The notes under the pieces: generated by a model
Database searches by the model: none
The model's input: only the letters and a program-made list of their open reading frames with translations
What the model was told of the DNA's origin: nothing
Program-made: the position numbers and the translations under genes
Assembly (NCBI RefSeq): GCF_027625935.1
Contig: NZ_CP115300.1
Location: 6,696,001 to 6,760,000, forward strand
DNA: 64,000 nt
Direction of reading: 5' to 3'
Origin: Streptomyces camelliae
Lineage (GTDB): Bacteria > Actinomycetota > Actinomycetes > Streptomycetales > Streptomycetaceae
Shown: piece after piece, positions 47,441 to 57,548 of the stretch
Numbering within the stretch: the stretch's first letter is position 1
How the letters are laid out: every line of letters begins with the position of its first letter

Positions 47441-48181
47441 TCAGTTCAGGCTTGTCGGCGTCCGCGTCAGCTCGAACGCGGGCAGCGACGGCAGACTACG
47501 GATGATGGCCGTCTCGGCGCGCAGCAGTTTCAGCTCGTCGCGCAGGCGCGAGGCGGTGTCCGGGGCCTGCAGCAGCCGCTGTTTGGTCGGTGTGTCGTGG
47601 ACCATCGCCGCCGCCACCAGATACGACACCACGCTGGGGTCGTCCGGCAGTTCCGCACCCGAGGACAGCGAGCGCTCCCGGGCGCCGGCCAGGCGCTTCT
47701 GGTACTGCCGGAAGGAGCGCAGGACCCCTTCGGCGAGGGCGCCCGCCTCGTCGCCCGGCTCCTCCGCCAGCTCCTCCAGCTCCGCCGTGAGGAACGGGCC
47801 CGAGGCGTCGACGGAGAGCAGCCGTACCCGGGTCGTGCCCGTCGCCAGCACCTCGAAGGTGCCGTCGGCCCGCTCCCGGATCGTCGCCGCGTCCGCCACA
47901 CAGGCCACCGAGTGGAAGGCCCCCCGCGGCTCCGGGCCGAAGCCCGCGGCCGGGCCGCGGTCGGGCTGTGCGGTGGGGTCCGGCATGCCGGGGGCGCTCG
48001 GCGCCACCTCGTAGCCGTCACGGATCGCCACGACGGCGAACCGGCGCGGCGTGTCCTCAGGGGTCTTCAGCAGCTCGCGCATCATGGCGCGATAGCGCTC
48101 CTCGAAGACGTTGAGCGGCAGCACGAGTCCCGGGAACAGCACTGTGTTCAGCGGGAAGAGCGGGAGACGGACGGTGGTCAC
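47441..48181 (-). CDS. Lon N-terminal domain-like protein
   Basis: The 246-residue protein starts RLPLFPLNTVLFPGLVLPLNVFEERYR, the signature of the Lon protease substrate-binding N-domain, but has no ATPase or protease domain. Such stand-alone proteins are common in actinobacteria and their role is unknown. It lies 9 bases upstream of ybaK on the same strand and is probably co-transcribed with it. Confidence 0.9.
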   Translation of the reverse strand: MTTVRLPLFPLNTVLFPGLVLPLNVFEERYRAMMRELLKTPEDTPRRFAVVAIRDGYEVAPSAPGMPDPTAQPDRGPAAGFGPEPRGAFHSVACVADAATIRERADGTFEVLATGTTRVRLLSVDASGPFLTAELEELAEEPGDEAGALAEGVLRSFRQYQKRLAGARERSLSSGAELPDDPSVVSYLVAAAMVHDTPTKQRLLQAPDTASRLRDELKLLRAETAIIRSLPSLPAFELTRTPTSLN

Positions 48182-48192
48182 GGCGCCCCAGC

Positions 48193-49245
48193 CTAGTGGT
48201 CACCGGCGTGAACGTGTCCGCCGTGCCCGCCGGGCGGCGCGGGGAGCAGGGGCGTGAGCCCCGCGGGGAGCGGGAACGGACCGGGCGACAGCAGATGCTC
48301 GCGCAGCCGCAGGAAGTGCCCGAGCGGATCGTCGGAGAACCGGTCCCAGGGGAACGACGTGGCGTACGGGCCGATCAGCGCGAGCTGGGCGCGCGCGTCC
48401 TCCCAGCGCTCCAGGCGGATCAGGACGTACAGGAGCTTGTTGCGGATCCCGGCCGGCCACGGGTCGCCCGCGGGGAAGTGCGCCGACAGGGCGAGCGCGC
48501 GGTCGGCCGCGGCGTCCAGCCGGGCGCGCGGCACCTCGGGGCCGCAGCCGTCGGTCAGATAGCCGAAGGCCGCGCGGGCCGGCAGTGCCTGGAGCAGCGA
48601 GTCGGCCGGGGCGTCCTGCGCGGCCCGGTCGGCGAAGTCGAGGCACTCGCGGTGCGCGCCGTGCCAGGACGCGGCCAGATAGCGCAGGGCGGCCACATGG
48701 CAGCCGTGGTGGTGCGGGGCCCGCCGGACCGCCGCCTCCCACAGCTCCTCGACATAGCGGTGCCCGGCCCGGGAACCACGCGCGTGGTCCAGCGCGATCC
48801 GCCAGGGCACCGGATCGCGGTCGTCGGCGCGGGCGGCCGCCGTGATGAGCGGGCTCACCTCGCGCAGCAGCTCGGCGCGGGCCGGCGAGGGCCAGACGCG
48901 GTCCACCGCGAGCTGCGCCCCGACCAGCAGCGCGCCGGGGTCCTGCGGAGCGGTCGTACGCCAGGCCTCGAACCACTCGGGGCGCGAGCGGGCGAATGCG
49001 GCCAGGTGCCGTACGTACCGGTCGTGGTTCTCCCAGGCGGCCGTGGCGCGGGTGGCGGCCAGCAGGCCGGCCGCCGCGTCGTACTCGCCCCGGCCGGCCG
49101 CGACCAGCGCGGGGGAGAGGCGGTCGTCGGGCGCGTCGAGCACGACCTCGTCCCCGGCCGGGGTCCGTCCGGCCGGGCGCGCGAAGCGTTTGTTCATCCG
49201 GGCGCAGCGGATGAACGAGGGCAGCGGAACCATGGTGCCGACCAT
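48193..49245 (-). CDS. Hypothetical helical (TPR-like) protein
   Basis: About 350 residues, mostly alpha-helical by composition, with repeated aromatic-rich helices (YRYVEELWEAAVRRAP-like segments) that resemble tetratricopeptide or SEL1-type repeats. It ends in a His/Gly-rich tail (GGHGGHVHAGDH) that could bind metal. I do not recognise a named family. The start is uncertain: ATG 49245 is used; ATG 49233 and ATG 49197 are alternatives, and none has a clear ribosome binding site. Confidence 0.7.
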   Translation of the reverse strand: MVGTMVPLPSFIRCARMNKRFARPAGRTPAGDEVVLDAPDDRLSPALVAAGRGEYDAAAGLLAATRATAAWENHDRYVRHLAAFARSRPEWFEAWRTTAPQDPGALLVGAQLAVDRVWPSPARAELLREVSPLITAAARADDRDPVPWRIALDHARGSRAGHRYVEELWEAAVRRAPHHHGCHVAALRYLAASWHGAHRECLDFADRAAQDAPADSLLQALPARAAFGYLTDGCGPEVPRARLDAAADRALALSAHFPAGDPWPAGIRNKLLYVLIRLERWEDARAQLALIGPYATSFPWDRFSDDPLGHFLRLREHLLSPGPFPLPAGLTPLLPAPPGGHGGHVHAGDH

Positions 49246-49393
49246 TGAAAGTCCGCAGGTCGGGGGCGCGCCAGAGGGTTCGGGCAAGTCGTGGAAAGTT
49301 GTACGGTGCGTGGTCAAGGAGCGGTAAAGGCGAAAGCGCGGCAGCGCATCGACCGTGCGCCGCAGCCCCACCCGGCCCGGCCGTGCCGTCCGC

Positions 49394-50980
49394 TCAGTTC
49401 CGCCGCAGCAGCCGCGTCGCCCCCGCCGCCACCGTCGTCGCGAGTATCCAGCCCAGCAGGATCATCGCGCTCTCCAGCCACTCCCAGACGCCGTGGAGCT
49501 GCCACGCGCCGGCCTGGCCCAGGTCGATCACGGGCAGCAGCAGGTCCAGTGTGAACAGGGCCGGGCTCCAGTACGGACGCCCGTCGTGGTTCGCCGGTGC
49601 GTGGTCCGCGTGGGTGAACGCGAGCGTGCCGGCCGCCCACAGCACCGCCATCCACACCGCGGCCCGGCCCGGACGGTAGCCATAGGCGACCGTCCAGTCC
49701 TGGACATACCCCAGGACCTTGGCGGCCGGCGGCAGCGTCTCGCGGCGCCGGCGCTGCTTGGCGAGCAGCACCTCGCGCGCGTCCTCGTCCTCGCCGGCCG
49801 CGCGCAGCACCGCCGCCAGCCGCTCGTACGGCTCCGGGGCGTACTCCGCGGTGGCCGCCGTGATCCACTCCAGCCGCCGGGTCAGCGGGAAGGGACCCTG
49901 CGGCACCAGGTTCTCGTAGACGAAGCCGCCCATGTGCAGATTGCCGGCGTCCGGCCAGGCGCCCGCGCGGTCCACCAGGTTGACGATCCGTGCCCCGGAC
50001 AGCACGACCTTGCCGCGCTGCGGCTTGTCCCCGAGGAAGCGCAGCTCGGGCGAGTGCACCCGGCGCAGCGACAGCTCCTGGTCGTCGGTGAGGGTGAACC
50101 GGGCCCGCTCCAGGTCGACGGCGTCCCCGAACCGCCCGTCGTCCAGGCGTATCCCGCCCCGGCATTCGAAGCGCTGGATCCGTGTGCCGCGCGCGGGAGT
50201 CGTGCCGCTCAGCAGCGGGCTGCCCACGCCGGCCGGGGTCAGGTACAGGGTGCGCTCGACGGTCAGCTGGGGTGCGTTCAGGGCGAGCCGGGCGTAGGGA
50301 TTGGCGAGTTTCGCGCCCCGCAGGCTGAGCGACACGCCGACCTTGGCGCCGCGCAGGCTCAGCTCGCCGTGCGATTCCAGCAGCTCCGCCTGGAGGTCCT
50401 GGCCGACGGTCATGCCGTCCCCCGCGATCGACCGTCCGCTGCGGTCGCGGTACACGATCGCCTGGTTGAGCAGCAGATCGGTGCCGATGTGCGCGTCGGT
50501 CAGCCGGATCCCGTTCTGGAAGCGGCAGCGCGGCAGATGCAGATCGCCCTCGGTGTGCACCCGGGCCGCCTCCAGCCGCGGGACCGCGCAGTCCACCAGT
50601 CGCAGGGTGGTGAACCGGGCCTCCGGCAGCCGTACCTCGTCGTCGAAGCGGCAGTCGCGCAGCTCCACGTACGGCGTGACCGTGCCGCCCGCCAGCTCGA
50701 TCGTGCCGGTGATCCGCACGCCGACGAGCTTCAGCGCGGACACCCGGCCCGCGAGCGCGGGCGGCCCGTCCAACAGCAGCCAGCACACGATCCGCGCCCG
50801 CACGGTCCGCTCGGGACCCCACGGATGCCCGCCGTGCGGATCGTCCACGACGGCGTCCCCGCTGCTCAGGTCGTACACGCTGCCGTTACGGAAGGCCTGC
50901 CACATGCCCGCCTCGGCCGCGGTCAGCTCGTCCGGCACGTCCCCGGCGTCCGCTGCGACGAAGCCGGCCCCCTCGGTCAC
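49394..50980 (-). CDS. Membrane protein with beta-helical (pentapeptide-like) N-terminal part
   Basis: The 528-residue protein starts with about 330 residues of short repeated strands of the form LRGAKVGVSLSLRGAKLANP, like pentapeptide or right-handed beta-helix repeats. A helical region follows, and two or three transmembrane segments form the C-terminus (WMAVLWAAGTLAF and MILLGWILATTVAAG). It may be a surface-sensing or scaffold protein. GTG 50980 is chosen because GGGAGGGGG lies 9 nt upstream. It is divergent from hisD. Confidence 0.85.
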   Translation of the reverse strand: MTEGAGFVAADAGDVPDELTAAEAGMWQAFRNGSVYDLSSGDAVVDDPHGGHPWGPERTVRARIVCWLLLDGPPALAGRVSALKLVGVRITGTIELAGGTVTPYVELRDCRFDDEVRLPEARFTTLRLVDCAVPRLEAARVHTEGDLHLPRCRFQNGIRLTDAHIGTDLLLNQAIVYRDRSGRSIAGDGMTVGQDLQAELLESHGELSLRGAKVGVSLSLRGAKLANPYARLALNAPQLTVERTLYLTPAGVGSPLLSGTTPARGTRIQRFECRGGIRLDDGRFGDAVDLERARFTLTDDQELSLRRVHSPELRFLGDKPQRGKVVLSGARIVNLVDRAGAWPDAGNLHMGGFVYENLVPQGPFPLTRRLEWITAATAEYAPEPYERLAAVLRAAGEDEDAREVLLAKQRRRRETLPPAAKVLGYVQDWTVAYGYRPGRAAVWMAVLWAAGTLAFTHADHAPANHDGRPYWSPALFTLDLLLPVIDLGQAGAWQLHGVWEWLESAMILLGWILATTVAAGATRLLRRN

Positions 50981-51093
50981 CGTCGTACCCCCTCCCCTCA
51001 CCGATCAGGACTTTTCGTACAACCGTTCATGCCCGTTCAGTGACGGATGGAACACCAGTGGTGAAGGGGATCTTCCGAATTCGGCCACGTTCT

Positions 51094-51110
51094 GTATCAG
51101 CCATTGATAC
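51094..51110. promoter_or_regulatory. AT-rich palindrome between the his operon and the divergent gene
   Basis: GTATCA (51094-51099) and TGATAC (51105-51110) flank a 5-nt spacer. It lies 41 bases upstream of the hisD start and stands out from the GC-rich surroundings. It is placed where a repressor could block the hisD promoter. Confidence 0.45.
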
Positions 51111-51151
51111 GCGCGCACGGCTCCCGACCCCGGTCTGAGAGAATTGAGTCC

Positions 51152-52504
51152 GTGATCTCCCGAATCGATCTGCGCGGCGACGCCCTTCCCGAGGGCCCCG
51201 CCCTGCGCGACCTGCTGCCCCGAGCCGACTTCGACGTTCAGGCCGCCCTGGAGAAGGTGCGTCCGATCTGCGAGGCCGTGCATCATCGTGGCGACGCGGC
51301 GCTGATCGACTTCGCCGAGAAGTTCGACGGAGTACGGCTGGAATCCGTCCGCGTGCCGGCTCAGGCCCTCACCGACGCCCTCAAGGCTCTCGACCCCGCC
51401 GTGCGTGCCGCGCTGGAGGAGTCCATCCGCCGCGCCCGCCTGGTCCACCGCGAGCAGCGCCGCAGCACGCACACCACCCAGGTGGTGCCCGGCGGCTCGG
51501 TGACCGAGAAGTGGGTGCCGGTCGAGCGTGTCGGGCTGTACGCGCCCGGCGGCCGCTCGGTGTACCCGTCCTCCGTGATCATGAACGCCGTACCGGCCCA
51601 GGAGGCCGGCGTCGAGTCCATCGCGCTCGCCTCCCCGCCGCAGGCGGACTTCGGCGGTCTGCCGCACCCGACGATCCTGGCCGCGTGCGCCCTGCTCGGG
51701 GTGGACGAGGTCTACGCCGCGGGCGGCGCCACCGCCGTCGCGATGTTCGCGTACGGCACCGAGTCCTGCGCCCCCGCCAACATGGTCACCGGCCCCGGCA
51801 ACATCTGGGTGGCGGCCGCCAAGCGCTTCTTCACCGGCAAGATCGGCATCGACGCCGAGGCCGGCCCGACCGAGATCGCGATCCTCGCCGACGACACCGC
51901 CGACCCGGTGCATGTGGCCGCGGACCTGATCAGCCAGGCCGAGCACGACCCGCTGGCCGCCGCCGTCCTCGTCACCGACTCCCCGGAGCTGGCGGACGCG
52001 GTGGAGAAGGAGCTGGAGCCGCAGGTGGCGGCCACCAAGCACATCGAGGACCGGGTCGTGCCCGCCCTCAAGGGCCGGCAGTCCGCGATCGTCCTCGTGG
52101 ACGGCCTGGAGGAGGGCCTGCGGGTGGTCGACGCGTACGGCGCCGAGCACCTGGAGATCCAGACCGCCGACGCCGTGGCGGTCGCCGACCGGGTCAGGAA
52201 CGCGGGCGCGATCTTCATCGGCCCCTGGGCCCCCGTCTCGCTCGGCGACTACGCGGCCGGGTCCAACCACGTCCTGCCCACCGGCGGCTGCGCCTGCCAC
52301 TCCTCGGGCCTGTCCGTCCAGTCCTTCCTGCGCGGCATCCACATCGTGGACTACACGAAGGACGCGCTCGCCGACGTCGCCCACCACGTGGTGACGCTGG
52401 CGGAGGCGGAGGACCTGCCGGCGCACGGCGCGGCGATCAAGGCACGTTTTGCCGGAGGCGAACAAATCGGACGCAGCGGGTGGAAGGTTCCGACGAGCAA
52501 GTGA
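51152..52504 (+). CDS. hisD: Histidinol dehydrogenase HisD
   Basis: The 450-residue enzyme oxidises histidinol to histidine in two NAD-dependent steps. Characteristic segments are [42 protein letters not shown] (metal-site His region) and [18 protein letters not shown] 51152 is selected because a -10-like GAGAAT (51139-51144) lies 7 nt upstream, consistent with a leaderless start. It is the first gene of the his operon and its stop overlaps the hisC start. Confidence 0.96.
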   Translation: MISRIDLRGDALPEGPALRDLLPRADFDVQAALEKVRPICEAVHHRGDAALIDFAEKFDGVRLESVRVPAQALTDALKALDPAVRAALEESIRRARLVHREQRRSTHTTQVVPGGSVTEKWVPVERVGLYAPGGRSVYPSSVIMNAVPAQEAGVESIALASPPQADFGGLPHPTILAACALLGVDEVYAAGGATAVAMFAYGTESCAPANMVTGPGNIWVAAAKRFFTGKIGIDAEAGPTEIAILADDTADPVHVAADLISQAEHDPLAAAVLVTDSPELADAVEKELEPQVAATKHIEDRVVPALKGRQSAIVLVDGLEEGLRVVDAYGAEHLEIQTADAVAVADRVRNAGAIFIGPWAPVSLGDYAAGSNHVLPTGGCACHSSGLSVQSFLRGIHIVDYTKDALADVAHHVVTLAEAEDLPAHGAAIKARFAGGEQIGRSGWKVPTSK

Positions 52505-53607
52505 CACGCATCGACGATCTCCCCGTACGGGACGAGCTGCGCGGCAAGTCCCCTTACGGCGCGCCCCAGTTGGACGTCCCCGTACGGCTGAACACCAACG
52601 AGAACCCCTACCCGCTGCCCGAACCGCTGGTCGAGCGGATCGCGGAGCGGGTCCGGGAGGCCGCCCGCGACCTGAACCGCTACCCCGACCGGGACGCGGT
52701 CCAGCTGCGCACCGAGCTGGCCGCCTACCTGACGAAGACGGGCAAGCACCCCCTCGGCATCGAGAACGTCTGGGCCGCCAACGGCTCCAACGAGGTCATC
52801 CAGCAGCTGCTGCAGACCTTCGGCGGACCGGGTCGTACGGCGATCGGCTTCGAGCCGTCGTACTCGATGCACGCGCTCATCGCGCGCGGGACGGGCACCG
52901 GCTGGATCTCGGGTCCGCGGAACGAGGACTTCACGATCGACCTCGCGGCGGCCGTCGAGGCCATTGCCGAGCACAAACCCGACGTCGTCTTCATCACCAC
53001 CCCCAACAACCCCACCGGCAACGCGGTCCCGCCGGAGACGGTCCTCGCGCTGTACGAGGCGGCCCAGGCGGCCAAGCCGTCGATGGTGATCGTGGACGAG
53101 GCGTACATCGAGTTCAGCCACGGCGACTCGCTGCTGCCGCTGCTTGAGGGCCGGCCGCACCTCGTCATCTCCCGCACGATGTCGAAGGCGTTCGGCGCGG
53201 CGGGCCTGCGCCTCGGCTACCTCGCCGCCGACCCGGCGGTCGTGGACGCCGTCCAGCTCGTCCGGCTGCCGTACCACCTGTCGGCGATCACCCAGGCGAC
53301 CGCCCTGGCCGCCCTGGAGCACACCGACACCCTGCTCGGTTACGTCGAGCAACTGAAGGCGGAGCGGGACCGGCTCGTCGCCGAACTGCGCGCGATCGGC
53401 TACGACGTCACCGAGTCCGACGCCAACTTCGTGCAGTTCGGCCGGTTCGAGAACGCCCACGAGGCCTGGCGGAAGATCCTCGACCGGGGCGTCCTGGTCC
53501 GGGACAACGGCGTACCGGGATGGCTGCGGGTGTCCGCCGGCACCCCGGAGGAGAACGACGCGTTCCTCGACGCGGTACGTGAAGTCAAGAAGGAGCTTGA
53601 GGCATGA
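52501..53607 (+). CDS. hisC: Histidinol-phosphate aminotransferase HisC
   Basis: The 368-residue class II aminotransferase has [13 protein letters not shown] near the start, [18 protein letters not shown] and the PLP lysine in [17 protein letters not shown]. It makes histidinol phosphate. GTG 52501 overlaps the hisD stop (GTGA) and the hisC stop overlaps hisB (ATGA). Confidence 0.96.
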   Translation: MTRIDDLPVRDELRGKSPYGAPQLDVPVRLNTNENPYPLPEPLVERIAERVREAARDLNRYPDRDAVQLRTELAAYLTKTGKHPLGIENVWAANGSNEVIQQLLQTFGGPGRTAIGFEPSYSMHALIARGTGTGWISGPRNEDFTIDLAAAVEAIAEHKPDVVFITTPNNPTGNAVPPETVLALYEAAQAAKPSMVIVDEAYIEFSHGDSLLPLLEGRPHLVISRTMSKAFGAAGLRLGYLAADPAVVDAVQLVRLPYHLSAITQATALAALEHTDTLLGYVEQLKAERDRLVAELRAIGYDVTESDANFVQFGRFENAHEAWRKILDRGVLVRDNGVPGWLRVSAGTPEENDAFLDAVREVKKELEA

Positions 53608-54197
53608 GCCGCGTTGGACGCGTGGAGCGCACCACCAAGGAGACCTCGGTCCTGGTCGAGATCGATCTCGACGGCACCGGACGCACCGACATCGCCACCG
53701 GCGTCGGCTTCTACGACCACATGCTCGACCAGCTCGGCCGGCACGGTCTGTTCGACCTGACCGTGAAGACCGACGGCGATCTGCACATCGACTCCCACCA
53801 CACCATCGAGGACACCGCCCTCGCGCTCGGCGCCGCCTTCAAGCAGGCGCTCGGCGACAAGGTGGGGATCTACCGCTTCGGCAACTGCACGGTCCCGCTG
53901 GACGAGTCCCTCGCCCAGGTGACCGTCGACCTGTCCGGCCGCCCGTACCTCGTGCACACCGAGCCCGAGAACATGGCGCCGATGATCGGCGAGTACGACA
54001 CCACGATGACCCGGCACATCCTGGAGTCCTTCGTCGCCCAGGCGCAGATCGCGCTGCACGTGCACGTGCCGTACGGGCGCAACGCGCACCACATCGTGGA
54101 GTGCCAGTTCAAGGCCCTCGCCCGGGCGCTGCGCTACGCCTCCGAGCGCGACCCGCGCGCGGCCGGCATCCTCCCCTCCACGAAGGGCGCGCTGTAA
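53604..54197 (+). CDS. hisB: Imidazoleglycerol-phosphate dehydratase HisB
   Basis: The 197-residue monofunctional enzyme has the two metal-binding HHTIED-type motifs: [14 protein letters not shown] and [17 protein letters not shown]. It dehydrates imidazoleglycerol phosphate. The ATG start overlaps hisC. Confidence 0.96.
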   Translation: MSRVGRVERTTKETSVLVEIDLDGTGRTDIATGVGFYDHMLDQLGRHGLFDLTVKTDGDLHIDSHHTIEDTALALGAAFKQALGDKVGIYRFGNCTVPLDESLAQVTVDLSGRPYLVHTEPENMAPMIGEYDTTMTRHILESFVAQAQIALHVHVPYGRNAHHIVECQFKALARALRYASERDPRAAGILPSTKGAL

Positions 54198-54201
54198 ACC
54201 C

Positions 54202-54366
54202 ATGAACGGTCTGTCCACGATCCTGATCGTCGTCGGCCTCTTCCTGGTCGGCGGCATCATTTCCTTCGTCAAGCAGAAGATGCCCACGAGCCTCATCGTG
54301 CTGCTCTCCATCGGGGCGGCCATGTGCCTCGTCGCGGGCGTCCTGCGGCTGGAGGTGTGGAATTGA
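54202..54366 (+). CDS. 54-residue membrane peptide inside the his operon
   Basis: ATG 54202 opens a 54-codon ORF between hisB and hisH. It encodes two hydrophobic segments ([14 protein letters not shown] and [18 protein letters not shown]) joined by a short basic loop. Its stop TGA overlaps the hisH TTG start (TTGA), which suggests coupling. A small membrane protein at this place is known in other Streptomyces his operons as a hypothetical gene. Its role is unknown. Confidence 0.8.
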   Translation: MNGLSTILIVVGLFLVGGIISFVKQKMPTSLIVLLSIGAAMCLVAGVLRLEVWN

Positions 54367-55004
54367 GCGCTCTCAAGCGAGTGGTCGTCTTCGACTACGG
54401 CTTCGGCAACGTCCGCTCCGCCGAACGCGCCCTCGCGCGCGTGGGCGCCGATGTCGAGATCACGCGTGACTTCGACAAGGCCATGAACGCCGACGGGCTC
54501 CTCGTGCCCGGTGTCGGTGCCTTCGCCGCCTGCATGCAGGGCCTGCGGGCCGCCCGCGGTGACTGGGTGATCGACCGGCGCCTGTCCGGCGGGCGCCCGG
54601 TGATGGGCATCTGCGTCGGCATGCAGATCCTCTTCGCGCGCGGCATCGAGCACGGCGTGGAGGCCGAGGGCCTGGACGAGTGGCCCGGCACGGTCGAGCC
54701 GCTGCAGGCCGAGATCGTGCCCCACATGGGCTGGAACACCGTCGACGCCCCCGCCGGCTCGGAGCTGTTCGCCGGCCTCGACGCCGACGCCCGCTTCTAC
54801 TTCGTGCACTCCTACGCCGTCCACGACTGGCAGCTGGAGACGAACAACCCGCTGATCGAGGCCCCCAGGATCACCTGGTCGACACACGGCAAGCCGTTCG
54901 TGGCCGCGGTGGAGAACGGCGCCCTGTGGGCCACCCAGTTCCACCCCGAGAAGTCCGGCGACGCCGGCGCCCAGCTCCTCACCAACTGGATCGGAACCCT
55001 GTAG
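54363..55004 (+). CDS. hisH: Imidazole glycerol phosphate synthase glutaminase subunit HisH
   Basis: The 213-residue class I glutamine amidotransferase has its nucleophilic cysteine in MGICVGMQ and the His-Glu pair in FHPEKSG. It feeds ammonia to HisF. TTG 54363 is the chosen start: GGAGG (54351-54355) lies 7 nt upstream, [15 protein letters not shown] follows directly, and GTG 54357 is too close to that site. Confidence 0.94.
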   Translation: MSALKRVVVFDYGFGNVRSAERALARVGADVEITRDFDKAMNADGLLVPGVGAFAACMQGLRAARGDWVIDRRLSGGRPVMGICVGMQILFARGIEHGVEAEGLDEWPGTVEPLQAEIVPHMGWNTVDAPAGSELFAGLDADARFYFVHSYAVHDWQLETNNPLIEAPRITWSTHGKPFVAAVENGALWATQFHPEKSGDAGAQLLTNWIGTL

Positions 55005-55007
55005 ACC

Positions 55008-55733
55008 ATGGCCAAGCTCGAACTGCTCCCCGCCGTCGACGTCCGGGACGGCCAGGCCGTCCGCCTCGTGCACGGCGAGTCCGGCACGGAGACCTCGTAC
55101 GGCTCCCCGCTGGAGGCCGCCCTCGCCTGGCAGCGTTCCGGCGCCGAGTGGCTGCACCTGGTCGACCTGGACGCCGCGTTCGGCACCGGCGACAACCGGG
55201 AGCTGATCGCCGAGGTCGCGAAGGCGATGGACATCAAGGTCGAGCTGTCCGGCGGCATCCGCGACGACGCCTCGCTGGCCGCCGCCCTCGCCACCGGCTG
55301 CACCCGGGTGAACCTCGGCACGGCCGCCCTGGAGACCCCCGAGTGGGTCGCCAAGGTCATCGCCGAGCACGGCGACAAGATCGCGGTCGGCCTGGACGTG
55401 CGCGGCACGACCCTGCGCGGCCGCGGCTGGACCCGCGACGGCGGCGACCTCTACGAGACGCTGGACCGCCTCAACCGCGAGGGCTGCGCCCGCTACGTGG
55501 TCACCGACATCGCCAAGGACGGCACGCTCCAGGGCCCGAACCTGGAGCTGCTGCGCAATGTGTGTGCCGCCACGGACCGCCCGGTCGTGGCCTCCGGCGG
55601 CGTGTCGTCGCTGGACGACCTGCGCGCCATCGCCGAGCTGGTACCCCTCGGTGTCGAGGGCTCCATCGTCGGGAAGGCCCTCTACGCGAAGGCGTTCACC
55701 CTGGAAGAGGCCTTGGAGGCTGTGTCGTCATGA
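55008..55733 (+). CDS. priA: Bifunctional phosphoribosyl isomerase PriA (HisA/TrpF)
   Basis: The 241-residue (beta/alpha)8 barrel starts [17 protein letters not shown] with the first catalytic aspartate and has the second in [10 protein letters not shown]. In Streptomyces this enzyme (PriA) serves both histidine (ProFAR) and tryptophan (PRA) biosynthesis, and no trpF is expected. The His/Trp dual role is from knowledge of the family; the residues seen fit it. It lies 3 bases after hisH. Confidence 0.93.
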   Translation: MAKLELLPAVDVRDGQAVRLVHGESGTETSYGSPLEAALAWQRSGAEWLHLVDLDAAFGTGDNRELIAEVAKAMDIKVELSGGIRDDASLAAALATGCTRVNLGTAALETPEWVAKVIAEHGDKIAVGLDVRGTTLRGRGWTRDGGDLYETLDRLNREGCARYVVTDIAKDGTLQGPNLELLRNVCAATDRPVVASGGVSSLDDLRAIAELVPLGVEGSIVGKALYAKAFTLEEALEAVSS

Positions 55734-56125
55734 CGTCCGATGCCGTACGGCGCGTGCAGAGCGGAAGTCCCTGGGAAGAGAGCTTCGGATTCGCGCGCGC
55801 CGTCGCGGCGGGGGACCGGGTGTCCGTCGGCGGCACCACGTCCTTCAAGGGCACGGTGCTGTACGGCGAGGGCGATCCGTACGAGCAGACCAGGGTCGCC
55901 TTCGGCAACGCCCTGGACGCGCTGAAGGAGTTCGGGCTCGGCGTCGAGTCCGTGATCCGCACCCGTATGTACCTGAGCCATGTGCGCGACGTCGACGAGG
56001 CCGGACGGGCCCACAAGGAGCTGTTCGACTCCGTGCGCCCGTGCACGACCCTTCTCGTGGTCGAGGGCTTCGTCGACCCGCGCATCCTGGTCGAAGTAGA
56101 GCTTGAAGCATTCAGAGGAGCCTGA
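55730..56125 (+). CDS. RidA (YjgF) family protein
   Basis: The 131-residue protein has the RidA layout: [21 protein letters not shown], then [17 protein letters not shown] and [18 protein letters not shown]. The arginine in IRTRMY matches the conserved substrate-binding Arg. RidA proteins hydrolyse reactive imines from PLP enzymes. Placement between priA and hisF implies a role tied to histidine synthesis, perhaps removing a reactive by-product. The start overlaps priA (ATGA). Confidence 0.9.
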   Translation: MTSDAVRRVQSGSPWEESFGFARAVAAGDRVSVGGTTSFKGTVLYGEGDPYEQTRVAFGNALDALKEFGLGVESVIRTRMYLSHVRDVDEAGRAHKELFDSVRPCTTLLVVEGFVDPRILVEVELEAFRGA

Positions 56126-56131
56126 GCAGTC

Positions 56132-56887
56132 ATGACCCTGGCGGTCCGAGTCATCCCCTGCCTGGACGTCGACAACGGCCGGGTCGTCAAGGGCGTCAAC
56201 TTCCAGAACCTGCGCGACGCGGGCGACCCCGTCGAGATGGCGAAGGTGTACGACGCCGAAGGCGCCGACGAGCTGACGTTCCTGGACATCACCGCGTCCT
56301 CGGGCAACCGGGAGACGACGTACGACGTGGTGCGCCGCACCGCCGAGCAGGTGTTCATCCCGCTGACGGTCGGCGGCGGCGTCCGTACGGCCGAGGACGT
56401 GGACAAGCTGCTGCGGGCGGGCGCCGACAAGGTGGGCGTGAACACCGCCGCGATCGCCCGGCCCGACCTGATCCGGGAGATCGCCGAGCGGTTCGGCCGC
56501 CAGGTCCTGGTGCTGTCGGTCGACGCCCGCCGCACCGAGTCGGGGTCCTTCGAGGTCACCACCCACGGCGGCCGCAAGGGCACCGGCATCGACGCCGTCG
56601 AGTGGGCGCACCGGGCCGCCGAGCTGGGCGCCGGCGAGATCCTGCTGAACTCCATGGACGCCGACGGCACCAAGGACGGCTACGACCTGGAGATGATCGC
56701 CGCTGTCCGCAAGCACGTCACGGTCCCGGTCATCGCCTCGGGCGGCGCCGGCAAGCTGGCCGACTTCCCGCCGGCCGTCGCGGCGGGCGCGGACGCGGTC
56801 CTGGCGGCCTCGGTGTTCCACTTCGGGGATCTGCGGATCGGCGAGGTGAAGCGGGCGCTGAGGGAGGCGGGGCATCCCGTGCGCTAG
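56132..56887 (+). CDS. hisF: Imidazole glycerol phosphate synthase cyclase subunit HisF
   Basis: The 251-residue barrel has the catalytic aspartates in [15 protein letters not shown] and [14 protein letters not shown]. With HisH it makes imidazole glycerol phosphate and AICAR. ATG 56132 lies 6 bases after the RidA-like stop. The his operon appears to end here. Confidence 0.96.
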   Translation: MTLAVRVIPCLDVDNGRVVKGVNFQNLRDAGDPVEMAKVYDAEGADELTFLDITASSGNRETTYDVVRRTAEQVFIPLTVGGGVRTAEDVDKLLRAGADKVGVNTAAIARPDLIREIAERFGRQVLVLSVDARRTESGSFEVTTHGGRKGTGIDAVEWAHRAAELGAGEILLNSMDADGTKDGYDLEMIAAVRKHVTVPVIASGGAGKLADFPPAVAAGADAVLAASVFHFGDLRIGEVKRALREAGHPVR

Positions 56888-56954
56888 TTCGATAGATCAC
56901 CCCTGGTAGCGAATGTGGTAGTGATCATGGTGGCGGTCCCTCTAGGGTGCTCAT

Positions 56955-57173
56955 ATGCCTGGAATCACGATCGAGTTCACCGAGGAAGAGCTGGCCGAAC
57001 TGCGCGCGGAGGCCAAGGAGCAGGGCGTCGCGATCAAGAGGCTGGCGCACGACATACTGACCGAGGATGTCGTGCGGCGGCGGCAGAAGCAGCGGTTCGT
57101 CGAGGGGGCCACGAAGAAGGCTCGCGAGATCATGGCCGACTTCGAGGAGCGATTCCCGGTGGGGCTCCGGTGA
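56955..57173 (+). CDS. Antitoxin-like ribbon-helix-helix protein
   Basis: The 72-residue protein starts ITIEFTEEELAELRAEAKEQGVAIKRLAHDIL, the strand-helix-helix pattern of RHH/CopG-type antitoxins, followed by a basic helical tail (VRRRQKQRFVEGATKKAREIMADF). A -10-like TAGGGT (56943-56948) lies 6 nt before ATG 56955. The stop overlaps the start of the toxin-like gene (GTGA), the usual antitoxin-toxin coupling. Confidence 0.8.
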   Translation: MPGITIEFTEEELAELRAEAKEQGVAIKRLAHDILTEDVVRRRQKQRFVEGATKKAREIMADFEERFPVGLR

Positions 57174-57544
57174 CGCTCTACGTGGACGCCGGGTGGATCC
57201 TCAACATCCAAGTCAACGTCTCCCCGGCGAATACGCCGATCCGCGACTGGGGTGCCCTCCACTGCATGGTCGAGCGGCACAAGTACGAGCGCGTTGCAGG
57301 CGAGCCGTACTACGAGGAGGTGCCCTCGCGGGCCGCGACGTTCCTGCACACCGCCTTGAGGCTGAGGCCGTTCAGCGACTACAACGCATCGATCGGCGTG
57401 GCGTGTGCCTGGGAGTACATGGAGCAGTCCGACATGCCGTTCGAGCTGCCGTACGGTGAAATGGCGAAACTCGTCGCAGACATCCGCAGCGACGAAGCCG
57501 ACCTGGCCGAGGTCGCCCGACTGCTGCGCGAGTGGGCCGCCTGA
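57170..57544 (+). CDS. Doc/Fic-like toxin with degenerate active site
   Basis: The 124-residue protein matches the Doc layout: a helical N-terminus, then HTALRLRPFSDYNASIGVACAWEYMEQ where Fic/Doc proteins have an HPFxxGNKRTA motif. Here the catalytic histidine is Arg and GNKR is replaced by YNAS. The start overlaps the antitoxin-like gene. The protein may be an inactive relic or use another chemistry. I am confident of the pairing but not of activity. Confidence 0.7.
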   Translation: MTLYVDAGWILNIQVNVSPANTPIRDWGALHCMVERHKYERVAGEPYYEEVPSRAATFLHTALRLRPFSDYNASIGVACAWEYMEQSDMPFELPYGEMAKLVADIRSDEADLAEVARLLREWAA

Positions 57545-57548
57545 CCCG

